From Treponema sp. (GTDB lineage: Bacteria > Spirochaetota > Spirochaetia > Treponematales > Treponemataceae): DNA of 17,585 nucleotides. This document shows, in pieces, positions 7,381-13,779 of the stretch; within the stretch, counting starts at the first letter, position 1, and each line of letters begins with the position of its first letter. The notes under the pieces were generated by a model. The model made no database searches. It was not told the origin of the DNA and was given only the letters and a program-made list of their open reading frames with translations. The DNA is taken from NCBI GenBank assembly GCA_016293645.1, contig JAEDDW010000035.1, positions 1-17,585 of the forward strand, given 5' to 3'. Position numbers and translations under genes: made by a program.

Positions 7381-7555
7381 TTTTTTCTCCTTAAAACAAA
7401 CATTTGAAATGGAGCCCCTGGTATGCGGGCAAAAAACTATTTTCCTAAATCCACAAAAAGTTTATATCTTTTAAAGGAAAATTACAATAGAGAAAATTGA
7501 GAGAAAGGCTATTGACTCGTGTAAATGAGAAAAAAAATCTGTCAATGTGTTCCAC

Positions 7556-7584
7556 TTGCCTATATTTCCAAAATGTTCTATATT
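7556..7584 (+). promoter_or_regulatory. Promoter of metK
   Basis: TTGCCT (7556-7561), exactly 17 bp, then TATATT (7579-7584). The predicted start near 7591 is only about 11 nt before the riboswitch P1 stem, so the leader consists almost entirely of the riboswitch. The rest of the 7381-7555 gap is AT-rich and holds nothing else I can support. Confidence 0.65.
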
Positions 7585-7601
7585 CAAAAGCATATCGTTG
7601 A

Positions 7602-7668
7602 CCGCTGATTTATCCAAATTGCAGGCGGCCCGTCCCTGATGGTGGACGAAAAATTGCTAAACAGGAGG
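7602..7668 (+). promoter_or_regulatory. SAM-II-type S-adenosylmethionine riboswitch controlling metK translation
   Basis: The sequence follows the SAM-II architecture. P1 is CCGC (7602-7605) pairing with GCGG (7625-7628) around a 19-nt loop, the same loop length as in the classic metX SAM-II RNA. The loop holds the conserved UGAUUUA (7606-7612), CC (7614-7615) and AUUGCA (7618-7623). Downstream is the conserved GCUAAA (7656-7661) followed by AGGAGG (7663-7668). Pseudoknot pairing: UCC 7613-7615 with GGA 7664-7666, plus GC 7621-7622 with GC 7656-7657. The GGAGG is also the metK Shine-Dalgarno, six bases before ATG 7675, so ligand-stabilised folding should block translation. The linker carries an extra hairpin CGUCC (7631-7635) / GGACG (7644-7648). 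The position upstream of SAM synthetase fits. SAM-V, which shares the core, is the main alternative class. Confidence 0.82.
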
Positions 7669-7674
7669 CTCTAT

Positions 7675-8862
7675 ATGAGTACTATCGTTTCAAAAAATCA
7701 CTATTTGTTTACTTCAGAATCAGTTGGCGAAGGACACCCGGACAAGGTTGCCGACCAGATTTCAGATGCAGTTCTCGACGAATGTCTTCGTCAGGATCCG
7801 GAAAGCCATGTAGCATGTGAAACTTTTACAACAACAGGTATGGTTCTTGTTGGCGGTGAAATTACAACAAAGGCAACTTTGGACATTCAGAAAATTGCCC
7901 GCGAAACAGCAAGGAAGATCGGCTATACAGATGCCGCTTTTGGTCTTGACTGCGATTCCATGTCGGTCCTCAATGCAATTCATACACAGTCACCGGACAT
8001 CAACCAGGGTGTCGTCGGTACAGGACTCAAGAAATTCAAGGGACAGCAGGGAGCTGGTGACCAGGGCATGATGTTCGGGTTTGCATGCAACGAAACTCCG
8101 GAACTTATGCCGGCTCCGGTAATGTATTCCCACAAGATTCTTCTCAAGGCCGCAAAACTCCGCAAGAGCGGAAAGATCAAGTGGCTTCGTCCAGACGCAA
8201 AGTCTCAGGTTACAATCGAATACGAAGGCTTCAAACCGGTCCGCATCGATACAGTTGTCGTAAGCCATCAGCATGATCCTGAAGTTAAGTATGCTGAAAT
8301 CGAAAAGACAATCATCGAGCAGATAATCAAGCCTGTTCTTGAACCAACAGGACTCCTGGATAAAAAGACAAAGTTCTATGTAAATCCTACAGGCCGCTTT
8401 GTAACTGGAGGTCCTCACGGTGACTCGGGTCTCACGGGACGCAAGATCATTGTTGATACATACGGCGGAATGGGTCGCCACGGTGGTGGTGCCTTCAGCG
8501 GAAAGGATCCTTCGAAGGTTGACCGCTCGGCAGCCTATATGGCACGCTACATCGCAAAGAACATTGTCGCTGCAAAACTTTCCGACAGGGCAGAAATTCA
8601 GCTTGCCTATGCCATCGGTGTTCCTTATCCTGTTTCAATCATGGTTGATACATTCGGAACTGAAAAGGTTCCGGTTGCCGACATTGTTGAAGCTGTAAAG
8701 AAAGTGTTTGACTGTACTCCAGCCGGAATCGTAAAGACACTTGATCTTAAGCGTCCTATCTATTCCGCAACGGCAGCATACGGACACTTTGGCCGCAAGG
8801 AATTCCCTTGGGAACAGACAGACAAGGTTGAAGCACTCAAGAAATGCGTTCAGAAGAAATAG
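7675..8862 (+). CDS. metK: S-adenosylmethionine synthetase
   Basis: Makes S-adenosylmethionine from methionine and ATP in the cytoplasm, with release of phosphate and diphosphate. The length (395 aa) suits the family (E. coli 384). Family motifs are present: GEGHPDK at 18-24 (ATP/methionine site), GAGDQGMMFG at 126-135, GGPHGDSGLTGRK at about 245-257, and the P-loop-like GGGAFSGKD at 270-278. Start choice: an in-frame ATG at 7639 lies inside the riboswitch hairpin and would add 12 non-homologous residues, whereas ATG 7675 has AGGAGG with a 6-nt spacer and gives the usual short N-terminus before HYLFTSESVGEGHP. Regulation: promoter at 7556 and a SAM-II-like riboswitch overlapping the ribosome binding site, i.e. 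feedback by its own product. Its 3' end overlaps nth by 19 bp. Confidence 0.97.
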   Translation: MSTIVSKNHYLFTSESVGEGHPDKVADQISDAVLDECLRQDPESHVACETFTTTGMVLVGGEITTKATLDIQKIARETARKIGYTDAAFGLDCDSMSVLNAIHTQSPDINQGVVGTGLKKFKGQQGAGDQGMMFGFACNETPELMPAPVMYSHKILLKAAKLRKSGKIKWLRPDAKSQVTIEYEGFKPVRIDTVVVSHQHDPEVKYAEIEKTIIEQIIKPVLEPTGLLDKKTKFYVNPTGRFVTGGPHGDSGLTGRKIIVDTYGGMGRHGGGAFSGKDPSKVDRSAAYMARYIAKNIVAAKLSDRAEIQLAYAIGVPYPVSIMVDTFGTEKVPVADIVEAVKKVFDCTPAGIVKTLDLKRPIYSATAAYGHFGRKEFPWEQTDKVEALKKCVQKK

Positions 8863-9470
8863 AAGAACTTTTTGAAAGGCTCAGGAAAGAAAACCCAAAC
8901 CCTCTTCCTGAGCTGAATTTCACATCTGCCTACACACTGCTTGTGGCGGTTGTTCTTTCTGCCCAGGCAACTGACAGGAGCGTGAATCTGGCAACAGCCG
9001 ATCTTTTCAAGGTTGCTGACACTCCGGAAAAAATGGTTGCCCTGGGACAGGAAAAACTCATTCCCTATATAAAACCAATCGGCCTGTATCAGAACAAATC
9101 AAAACATGTGATCGACTTGAGCCGGGCATTGATTGAAAAATTCAACTCCAGTGTTCCTGAAAGACTTGAAGATCTTGTGACTCTTCCAGGTGTGGGACGC
9201 AAGACGGCAAATGTGGTTCTCAATGTCTGGTTCAAGAAGCCGACCATGCCTGTGGACACCCATGTGTTCCGTGTGGCAAACCGTCTTGGATTGAGCAGCG
9301 GAAAAACACCTGAGGCTGTGGAAAAAGATCTGCTTGAAATTGTTCCGCCGGAATTTGGACTTCATGCCCATCACTGGCTTTTGCTTCACGGACGGTATAC
9401 CTGTCTTTCAAGAAATCCTAAATGTGATGAATGCATTCTATCCGATCTGTGCGGGGCTTATCGTTCCTGA
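8844..9470 (+). CDS. nth: Endonuclease III (Nth), 4Fe-4S DNA glycosylase/AP lyase
   Basis: Base-excision repair enzyme that removes oxidised pyrimidines and cleaves the abasic site. The helix-hairpin-helix is LPGVGRKTA at 114-122, with the catalytic Lys 120; the catalytic Asp is D138 (VDTHVFR). The [4Fe-4S] loop has the exact family spacing C-x6-C-x2-C-x5-C at 187, 194, 197 and 203. Length 208 aa is normal (E. coli 211). It starts inside the last codons of metK (19-bp overlap) with only a weak purine-rich site, so translation is probably coupled to metK and thereby indirectly to the riboswitch. Its stop is 4 bp from the stop of the convergent barrel-like gene, with no terminator between them. 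Confidence 0.95.
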   Translation: MRSEEIEELFERLRKENPNPLPELNFTSAYTLLVAVVLSAQATDRSVNLATADLFKVADTPEKMVALGQEKLIPYIKPIGLYQNKSKHVIDLSRALIEKFNSSVPERLEDLVTLPGVGRKTANVVLNVWFKKPTMPVDTHVFRVANRLGLSSGKTPEAVEKDLLEIVPPEFGLHAHHWLLLHGRYTCLSRNPKCDECILSDLCGAYRS

Positions 9471-9474
9471 AATT

Positions 9475-10665
9475 TTACCAGGTGATTCCGATTCCCGTTG
9501 AGAGAGAATGGTATTTTGTGAGTTCCCATGGAGACGTGTCGATGGAAGAGTTCAGTGATTTTCTTCTGTTGTAGTTGTATGCCATGTTGAACATTACGTG
9601 ACCGATTTTTACATCAAGGCCGCCACCTGCCTTCAATACGGTCTTGTCATCTGTGCGCACGCTTGCGCCAAATACAAGGTATGGCAGAAAGTATGGTGTT
9701 ATGTTTACGCTTGCACCAAGAAGTCCTCCAAAAGAGTAGACTGATGTCCTTTCAGTTTCCGTAAGGTCAAAGCTGAATTCCGCCCCTGCAAAAAGATAAT
9801 CCATGAATCCAAATGTCAGTGTCGCATCAAATGAGTTCAGTGTGATTTTTGTGTACTTGAGGTCATCTGAATTGAGTTTCTCCTGGTTTGTCACAAGAGA
9901 TACGTAGGCCGTTCTTCTTCCTTTCCTTGGTTTTGAAGGCGGTTCCTGCACTGTCTGTTTCTTTGTACTTTGCCTTGATTCCGCATAGAGTATTCTTTTG
10001 TTTTTCTGCTGATCATTGTTGATTTCTTTCTGCGTTCTGTGTTCTGTCGCCGGCGTTACGATCCAGGTTTCTGAATTCATGTTTGTCATTGAAAGTATGA
10101 CTCGGTCTGATTTTGAAATCTTATAGACCCTGAGTTCCGTCGGATGGAATCTGTATTGTGATGCCTTGTCCCAGTGCTGTATGGTGAAGGAAAGTTCAAA
10201 GTAGATTATTTCAGTTCCGCTTCTGAACTTCGACTCATAGTCAGCCACGTAATATTCGTAGTCACGCCTCTGGTATTCCGTCATTTCGTTTTCAGCGACA
10301 AATTTTCTTTCCATCATTGTTGAATACAAAAGGTCTATGTACTGGTCGATGATTATGTTTCCGTCAAAAAAAGACCCCGTGAGTTTTACCGGCCATTTTG
10401 TTTCTTCCGTGTCATATTCTTCGACAACATAGTTCAGGGTTCCGTCTTTTGTGCTTGCCGTATATTCTTCTTTTTCAAGATCCTCGTACATGCTGTTGAT
10501 GGTGGATATTTCATCGGCGGAAAAGCTCTGGCCGTTTTTTGATGATGCGACAACCTGCTTGTAAAGTTCGATCGACGCAATTTTTTCTTCGGCTGTTTTT
10601 ACCGATGCCGCAAAAATGAATGAGGAAGTCAGTGCTGTCAACAAAAGAAAAATTACTTTCTTCAT
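9475..10665 (-). CDS. Exported protein with C-terminal outer-membrane beta-barrel-like region
   Basis: Not recognised as a named gene. From ATG 10665 the protein (396 aa) begins with a clear signal peptide (MKKVIFLLLTALTSSFIFAA); an upstream in-frame extension to 10791 would run back through the promoter and into glmS, so it is rejected. The N-terminal half (about 20-240) is mixed alpha/beta with many Tyr, Glu and Thr and mentions no known motif. After a basic linker (KPRKGRR), the last 130 residues alternate polar and hydrophobic residues, are rich in Gly and aromatics (FGFMDYLFAGAEFSFDL, YSFGGLLGASVNITPYFLPYL) and finish in aromatic Trp, as expected for an outer-membrane beta-barrel end. 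Location in the outer membrane is inference. Confidence 0.75.
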   Translation of the reverse strand: MKKVIFLLLTALTSSFIFAASVKTAEEKIASIELYKQVVASSKNGQSFSADEISTINSMYEDLEKEEYTASTKDGTLNYVVEEYDTEETKWPVKLTGSFFDGNIIIDQYIDLLYSTMMERKFVAENEMTEYQRRDYEYYVADYESKFRSGTEIIYFELSFTIQHWDKASQYRFHPTELRVYKISKSDRVILSMTNMNSETWIVTPATEHRTQKEINNDQQKNKRILYAESRQSTKKQTVQEPPSKPRKGRRTAYVSLVTNQEKLNSDDLKYTKITLNSFDATLTFGFMDYLFAGAEFSFDLTETERTSVYSFGGLLGASVNITPYFLPYLVFGASVRTDDKTVLKAGGGLDVKIGHVMFNMAYNYNRRKSLNSSIDTSPWELTKYHSLSTGIGITW

Positions 10666-10698
10666 CTTGTCTTTCAATTTTACTGCATATTGCCGGAA

Positions 10699-10727
10699 TT
10701 GAAAATAAAGGACCAATATTCTATAAT
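10699..10727 (+). promoter_or_regulatory. glmS promoter giving a leaderless mRNA
   Basis: TTGAAA (10699-10704), exactly 17 bp, and a perfect TATAAT (10722-10727). The start site expected 6-8 bases downstream falls at about 10733-10735, touching the ATG at 10736. There is no Shine-Dalgarno between the -10 box and the ATG. Confidence 0.75.
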
Positions 10728-10730
10728 CAA
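10702..10730 (-). promoter_or_regulatory. Promoter of the barrel-like gene, overlapping the glmS promoter
   Basis: Minus-strand TTGATT (10730-10725), 17-bp spacer and TATTTT (10707-10702). It is almost fully superimposed on the opposite-strand glmS promoter, so RNA polymerase could not occupy both at once. Confidence 0.4.
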
Positions 10731-10735
10731 ATTCT

Positions 10736-12649
10736 ATGTGCGGAATCGTAGGATATATCGGAAATAAAAACGCAACCCCGGTTTTGATCAAGGCTTTGAA
10801 GAAACTTGAATACCGCGGGTATGACAGTGCTGGAATTGCTGTTTATACGGCAGATGAAATCGTTGTGCGCAAAGTCAAGGGAGCACTCAAGAATCTTGGT
10901 GAAAAGATCACCGGTGAAACAGTCAAGGCTTCGAGGACTGATCCTGAGTATGAAAAGCAGGAGATGGCTATCTACGATAAGACTGCCGATTTCATAAAAG
11001 GAAATGTCGGTATCGGACATACCAGATGGGCAACTCATGGAGAGCCTAGCGATACCAACAGCCATCCTCATACAAATATGGACGGAACAATTTCAATCGT
11101 CCATAACGGAATCATCGAAAACTACGCTGAACTTAAAGCGAAGCTTCAGGCTGAGGGAGTGGTGTTCCAGTCTCAGACTGACACGGAAGTTGTTGTTCAT
11201 CTCATCGACAAGGCATACAGGGAAGAGAATGATATCTTCAAGGCTGTTTTGAAAGTCATCCATCTTCTTGAAGGTTCCTATGCACTTGGCGTTGTGTGCA
11301 AGGATTACCCTGACAGGATCATCTGCTGCCGCAAGGAAAGTCCTCTTGTAGTGGGCTTGGGCAAGGATGAGAATTTCATTGCCTCTGATGTTCCGGCTCT
11401 TCTTGAGCATACAAGAGATGTTTACTATCTGGGTGAAAAAGAACTTGCCGTCCTCTATGCAGACCACGTTGATCTTTTCAATTTTGAAGGCGAAAAAATC
11501 ATCAAGCAGCCTAGCCATATCGAGTGGGATATGTCCGCAGCCGAGAAGGGCGGATACCCTCATTTCATGATCAAGGAAATTCACGAACAGCCAAAGGCCA
11601 TCACTGACACAATGCGTCCACGCCTTGTAAAGGACAGTTCTGGGAAAGCTGTCGATGTCAACTTTGAAGAAAGCAAGATGGATGATGCATGGCGCAATGC
11701 AAACCGTGTTGTGATCACAGCTTGTGGTACAGCCTACCATGCCGGTGTCGTCGCAAAGTACGCCTTCGAGAAAATCGCACGCATGAAGGTCGACATCGAT
11801 GTCGCTTCTGAATTCAGATACCGCGATCCGATCCTCGATAAGAATGATATTTTCATCGTTGTCTCGCAGTCAGGTGAAACCGCGGACACATTGAGCGCAC
11901 TTCGTCTTGCAAAGCAGAATGGACTCAAGGTTGTCGCCATCACGAATTGTGTAGGTTCGACTGTAAGTCGTGAAGCCGATGACGTGATATATACCCTGGC
12001 AGGACCTGAAATTGCCGTTGCCTCTACAAAAGCTTATACAACCCAGGTTCTCTGTATGTACATGCTTGCAATCAAGGCCGGAAAACTCAGGGGGACATTG
12101 AGTGATGATGAGGCATCGAAACTTCTTGCTGAACTTGAGACAGTGCCTGAAAAAATCCAGCAGATGCTTGACGGCAAGGATATCATACAGAAATTTGCAT
12201 CAAGACAGTTCAATAAAGAAAAGATTTTCTATATTGGCCGTCAGTTTGACAGCGCAACTTCTCTGGAAAGTGCCCTCAAGCTCAAGGAAGTTTCATACAT
12301 GCACTCTGAGGCCTTTGCTGCAGGAGAGCTGAAGCATGGACCGATTGCACTTATCGATCCTCAGACTCTTGTTGTTGCTATTGCAAGTGAACCAAATCTT
12401 TATGACAAGATCGGTTCCAATATGGTTGAGGTAAAGGCCCGTGGAGCCACAGTTCTGGTTGTAACTCAGGATGAAAAGGCATTTGAAGGAAAGACTGACG
12501 AAGTCTTCAAGATTCCTGAATGCTCGTCAACGCTTTCGAGCCTGCTTACAATAATTCCAACCCAGCTTTTTGCTTACTACTGCGCGGTTCTTCGTGGAAT
12601 CGATCCTGACAAGCCACGCAATCTTGCAAAGTCTGTGACTGTTGAATGA
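10736..12649 (+). CDS. glmS: Glutamine-fructose-6-phosphate aminotransferase (isomerizing)
   Basis: First step of UDP-GlcNAc synthesis: glutamine plus fructose-6-phosphate gives glucosamine-6-phosphate, feeding peptidoglycan and glycolipids. The N-terminal class II glutaminase begins MCGIVGYIG, so Cys 2 of the translation becomes the N-terminal nucleophile and fixes the start at 10736. GHTRWATHGEPS and HNGIIENY are the usual glutaminase motifs. Two SIS sugar-isomerase domains follow (VVSQSGETADTLSALRLAK; EVSYMHSEAFAAGELKHGP) and the C-terminus KPRNLAKSVTVE is the family standard. At 637 aa it exceeds E. coli GlmS (609), mainly through an insertion in the glutaminase domain (about 58-88, with TDPEYEKQEMAIYDK). 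No glmS ribozyme is present upstream. The mRNA appears leaderless. Confidence 0.97.
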   Translation: MCGIVGYIGNKNATPVLIKALKKLEYRGYDSAGIAVYTADEIVVRKVKGALKNLGEKITGETVKASRTDPEYEKQEMAIYDKTADFIKGNVGIGHTRWATHGEPSDTNSHPHTNMDGTISIVHNGIIENYAELKAKLQAEGVVFQSQTDTEVVVHLIDKAYREENDIFKAVLKVIHLLEGSYALGVVCKDYPDRIICCRKESPLVVGLGKDENFIASDVPALLEHTRDVYYLGEKELAVLYADHVDLFNFEGEKIIKQPSHIEWDMSAAEKGGYPHFMIKEIHEQPKAITDTMRPRLVKDSSGKAVDVNFEESKMDDAWRNANRVVITACGTAYHAGVVAKYAFEKIARMKVDIDVASEFRYRDPILDKNDIFIVVSQSGETADTLSALRLAKQNGLKVVAITNCVGSTVSREADDVIYTLAGPEIAVASTKAYTTQVLCMYMLAIKAGKLRGTLSDDEASKLLAELETVPEKIQQMLDGKDIIQKFASRQFNKEKIFYIGRQFDSATSLESALKLKEVSYMHSEAFAAGELKHGPIALIDPQTLVVAIASEPNLYDKIGSNMVEVKARGATVLVVTQDEKAFEGKTDEVFKIPECSSTLSSLLTIIPTQLFAYYCAVLRGIDPDKPRNLAKSVTVE

Positions 12650-12663
12650 TTGTCTGACATATA

Positions 12664-12729
12664 AGAAAAAGAGCCTTGGATTCAGTGTTTTGCTAAATTG
12701 CATTCTCTGATTTTCCAGGGCTTTTTTTA
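12664..12729. terminator. Bidirectional terminator with long loop after glmS
   Basis: AGCCTTGG (12672-12679) pairs with CCAGGGCT (12715-12722) with one G-U, enclosing an internal TCAG/CTGA pairing. It is followed by seven T on the plus strand; on the minus strand AAAAA at 12666-12670 supplies the U-run for the convergent kinase-like gene. Confidence 0.65.
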
Positions 12730-12739
12730 TTAGAGCGGA

Positions 12740-12787
12740 GGGGTTGATACCCCGACCTTTTGAGTCGAGGCTGTTGATTCTCAAGGT
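12740..12787. other. Structured intergenic segment of unknown role
   Basis: Between the glmS terminator and the kinase-like gene. GGGG-TTGATA-CCCC (12740-12753) is directly followed by CGAC-CTTTTGA-GTCG (12753-12767), a 4-bp stem with a 7-nt loop. An alternative, mutually exclusive pairing joins ACCTTTTGAG (12755-12764) with CTCAAGGT (12780-12787). It could be part of the 3' UTR of either gene. It does not complete a tRNA cloverleaf. Confidence 0.35.
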
Positions 12788-12792
12788 TCATT

Positions 12793-13617
12793 TCAGTTGA
12801 AGGATTTGAAGTCCTGAGTGACACATATAGCAGATTTTATGCTGAAGCTTGGAAGAATTTTTGCGGCAAGGTTCACAGCCTTCTCGATTGTAGCCTGTGA
12901 ATCCGTGATTCCATGTAAAGTGATTTCAGTTCCTTCTGTGTTTGAAACAGCCCTCAAAAAATCTATCTTCATGTGGTATTCGTAAAGAAGCTTGTTGGTC
13001 AATTCCTGACAGCTGAGCATCTGCGAAAGGATTTTTTCTCCGCATTCATTGTGTTCCGTCGAAATTGATTTTGCGGTCTGCACGATGATTTTTACGCATT
13101 CTTCCCGTGACAGTATTCCCGTGTTCAGTGTCATCAGGTAGTTCTGCGCGTCATCATGGTTTATGTTGAAGAAGTCCTTGTGGAATCCGGCTCTGTTGTT
13201 CCGGCTTTCCTCAATCCTCTGCATTGCCTGTTTTTCAGTCCAGTTGAATTCTTTCTTGAGCCTTTCGATCCTTATGGAATCCTTCGCGATCAGTCTGATC
13301 GGTATCATCCCCGGAACATCCTCAAGGATCGCAAATGCTCCGCGTCCAATGAGAATGCAGTTGCCTTTTGAGGCAGCCTCGATGACTGCAAGTTGAAGAT
13401 AGTTCAGATACTCATCTCTGTTTTTTGAAAGACTTGCAAAGAATCCTGGTTTTCGTTCGTCGTATTTTTCAAGTTTTTCTTTCGGAAAACCGAGTTCAAC
13501 GATGCGCTTCTCAATATCATGTCTGGTTACAAAAGTGTACCCCAGTTCTTTTGCCGCATCAGAAGCGATTTCGTCACCGAGAGCTGCAACCTGGCGTGAA
13601 ATAGTGATTACCGACAT
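12793..13617 (-). CDS. Cytidylate kinase-like family protein
   Basis: Matches the layout of the cytidylate-kinase-like (Cytidylate_kin_2) family: N-terminal VITISRQ strand and P-loop region, LGYTFVTRHDIEKRI, ILIGRGAFAILEDVPGMIPIRLIA (the conserved GRGA segment), then an arginine-rich lid (RIERLKKEFNWTEKQAMQRIEESRNNRAGFHKDFF) and a C-terminal extension. The P-loop is unusual: SRQVAALGDEIA (7-18) replaces the glycine-rich SREFGSGGREIA style of the family, so nucleotide binding may be altered. Residues from about 200 form an extra C-terminal domain ending KILPSFSIKSAICV. The substrate is unknown; true CMP kinase activity should not be assumed. GGGGGA precedes the ATG by four bases. A TCATGA repeat pair lies in its upstream region. 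Confidence 0.72.
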   Translation of the reverse strand: MSVITISRQVAALGDEIASDAAKELGYTFVTRHDIEKRIVELGFPKEKLEKYDERKPGFFASLSKNRDEYLNYLQLAVIEAASKGNCILIGRGAFAILEDVPGMIPIRLIAKDSIRIERLKKEFNWTEKQAMQRIEESRNNRAGFHKDFFNINHDDAQNYLMTLNTGILSREECVKIIVQTAKSISTEHNECGEKILSQMLSCQELTNKLLYEYHMKIDFLRAVSNTEGTEITLHGITDSQATIEKAVNLAAKILPSFSIKSAICVTQDFKSFN

Positions 13618-13681
13618 AGTTCCCCCTGTAGTAGATGCACGGAACTTTTACCCGTGTACTTTACCCTTGAAAAATATAGAT

Positions 13682-13697
13682 CATGAGTTATCATGAA
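13682..13697. repeat. TCATGA-N4-TCATGA repeat pair in the divergent intergenic region
   Basis: Two copies of the palindrome TCATGA four bases apart, equally readable as a direct repeat or as an inverted repeat. It lies between the kinase-like gene and the Nudix gene, upstream of both, so it is a candidate operator; no protein partner is known. The 13618-13680 segment also has CACGG/CCGTG (13638-13642, 13652-13656), a possible leader hairpin of the kinase-like mRNA. Confidence 0.3.
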
Positions 13698-13738
13698 AGT
13701 CTCTGAAAAATCCATTTTCTGAAGCCCTATTATGATTA

Positions 13739-13744
13739 TATAAT
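13739..13744 (+). promoter_or_regulatory. -10 box of the Nudix gene within a palindrome
   Basis: Perfect TATAAT at 13739-13744 inside the 12-bp palindrome GATTATATAATC (13734-13745). No good -35 is seen 16-18 bp upstream (TTTCTG at 17 bp). The palindrome gives a TATAAT on the minus strand as well. Confidence 0.4.
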
Positions 13745-13779
13745 CAAAAAACGAAAAATCAAATTTGCTGGAGGCAGTT

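Noticed and set aside
7639..7674. Upstream in-frame ATG as metK start
   Set aside because: It lies in the riboswitch hairpin loop, has no ribosome site, and adds 12 residues foreign to the family; ATG 7675 has an ideal AGGAGG.
10666..10735. glmS ribozyme
   Set aside because: The gap is 70 bp and largely occupied by promoters; the expected start leaves no leader for a ribozyme.
10666..10791. N-terminal extension of the barrel-like protein upstream of its signal peptide
   Set aside because: It would cross the divergent promoters and the first codons of glmS; the signal peptide begins at ATG 10665.
11093..11740. 215-codon open frame antisense to glmS
   Set aside because: It is an opposite-strand shadow of a certain gene, with no ribosome site or recognisable protein features.
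12731..12800. tRNA gene suggested by a 4-bp stem with loop CTTTTGA and a neighbouring GGGG/CCCC hairpin
   Set aside because: No acceptor stem, proper D-arm or T-arm can be formed on either strand.
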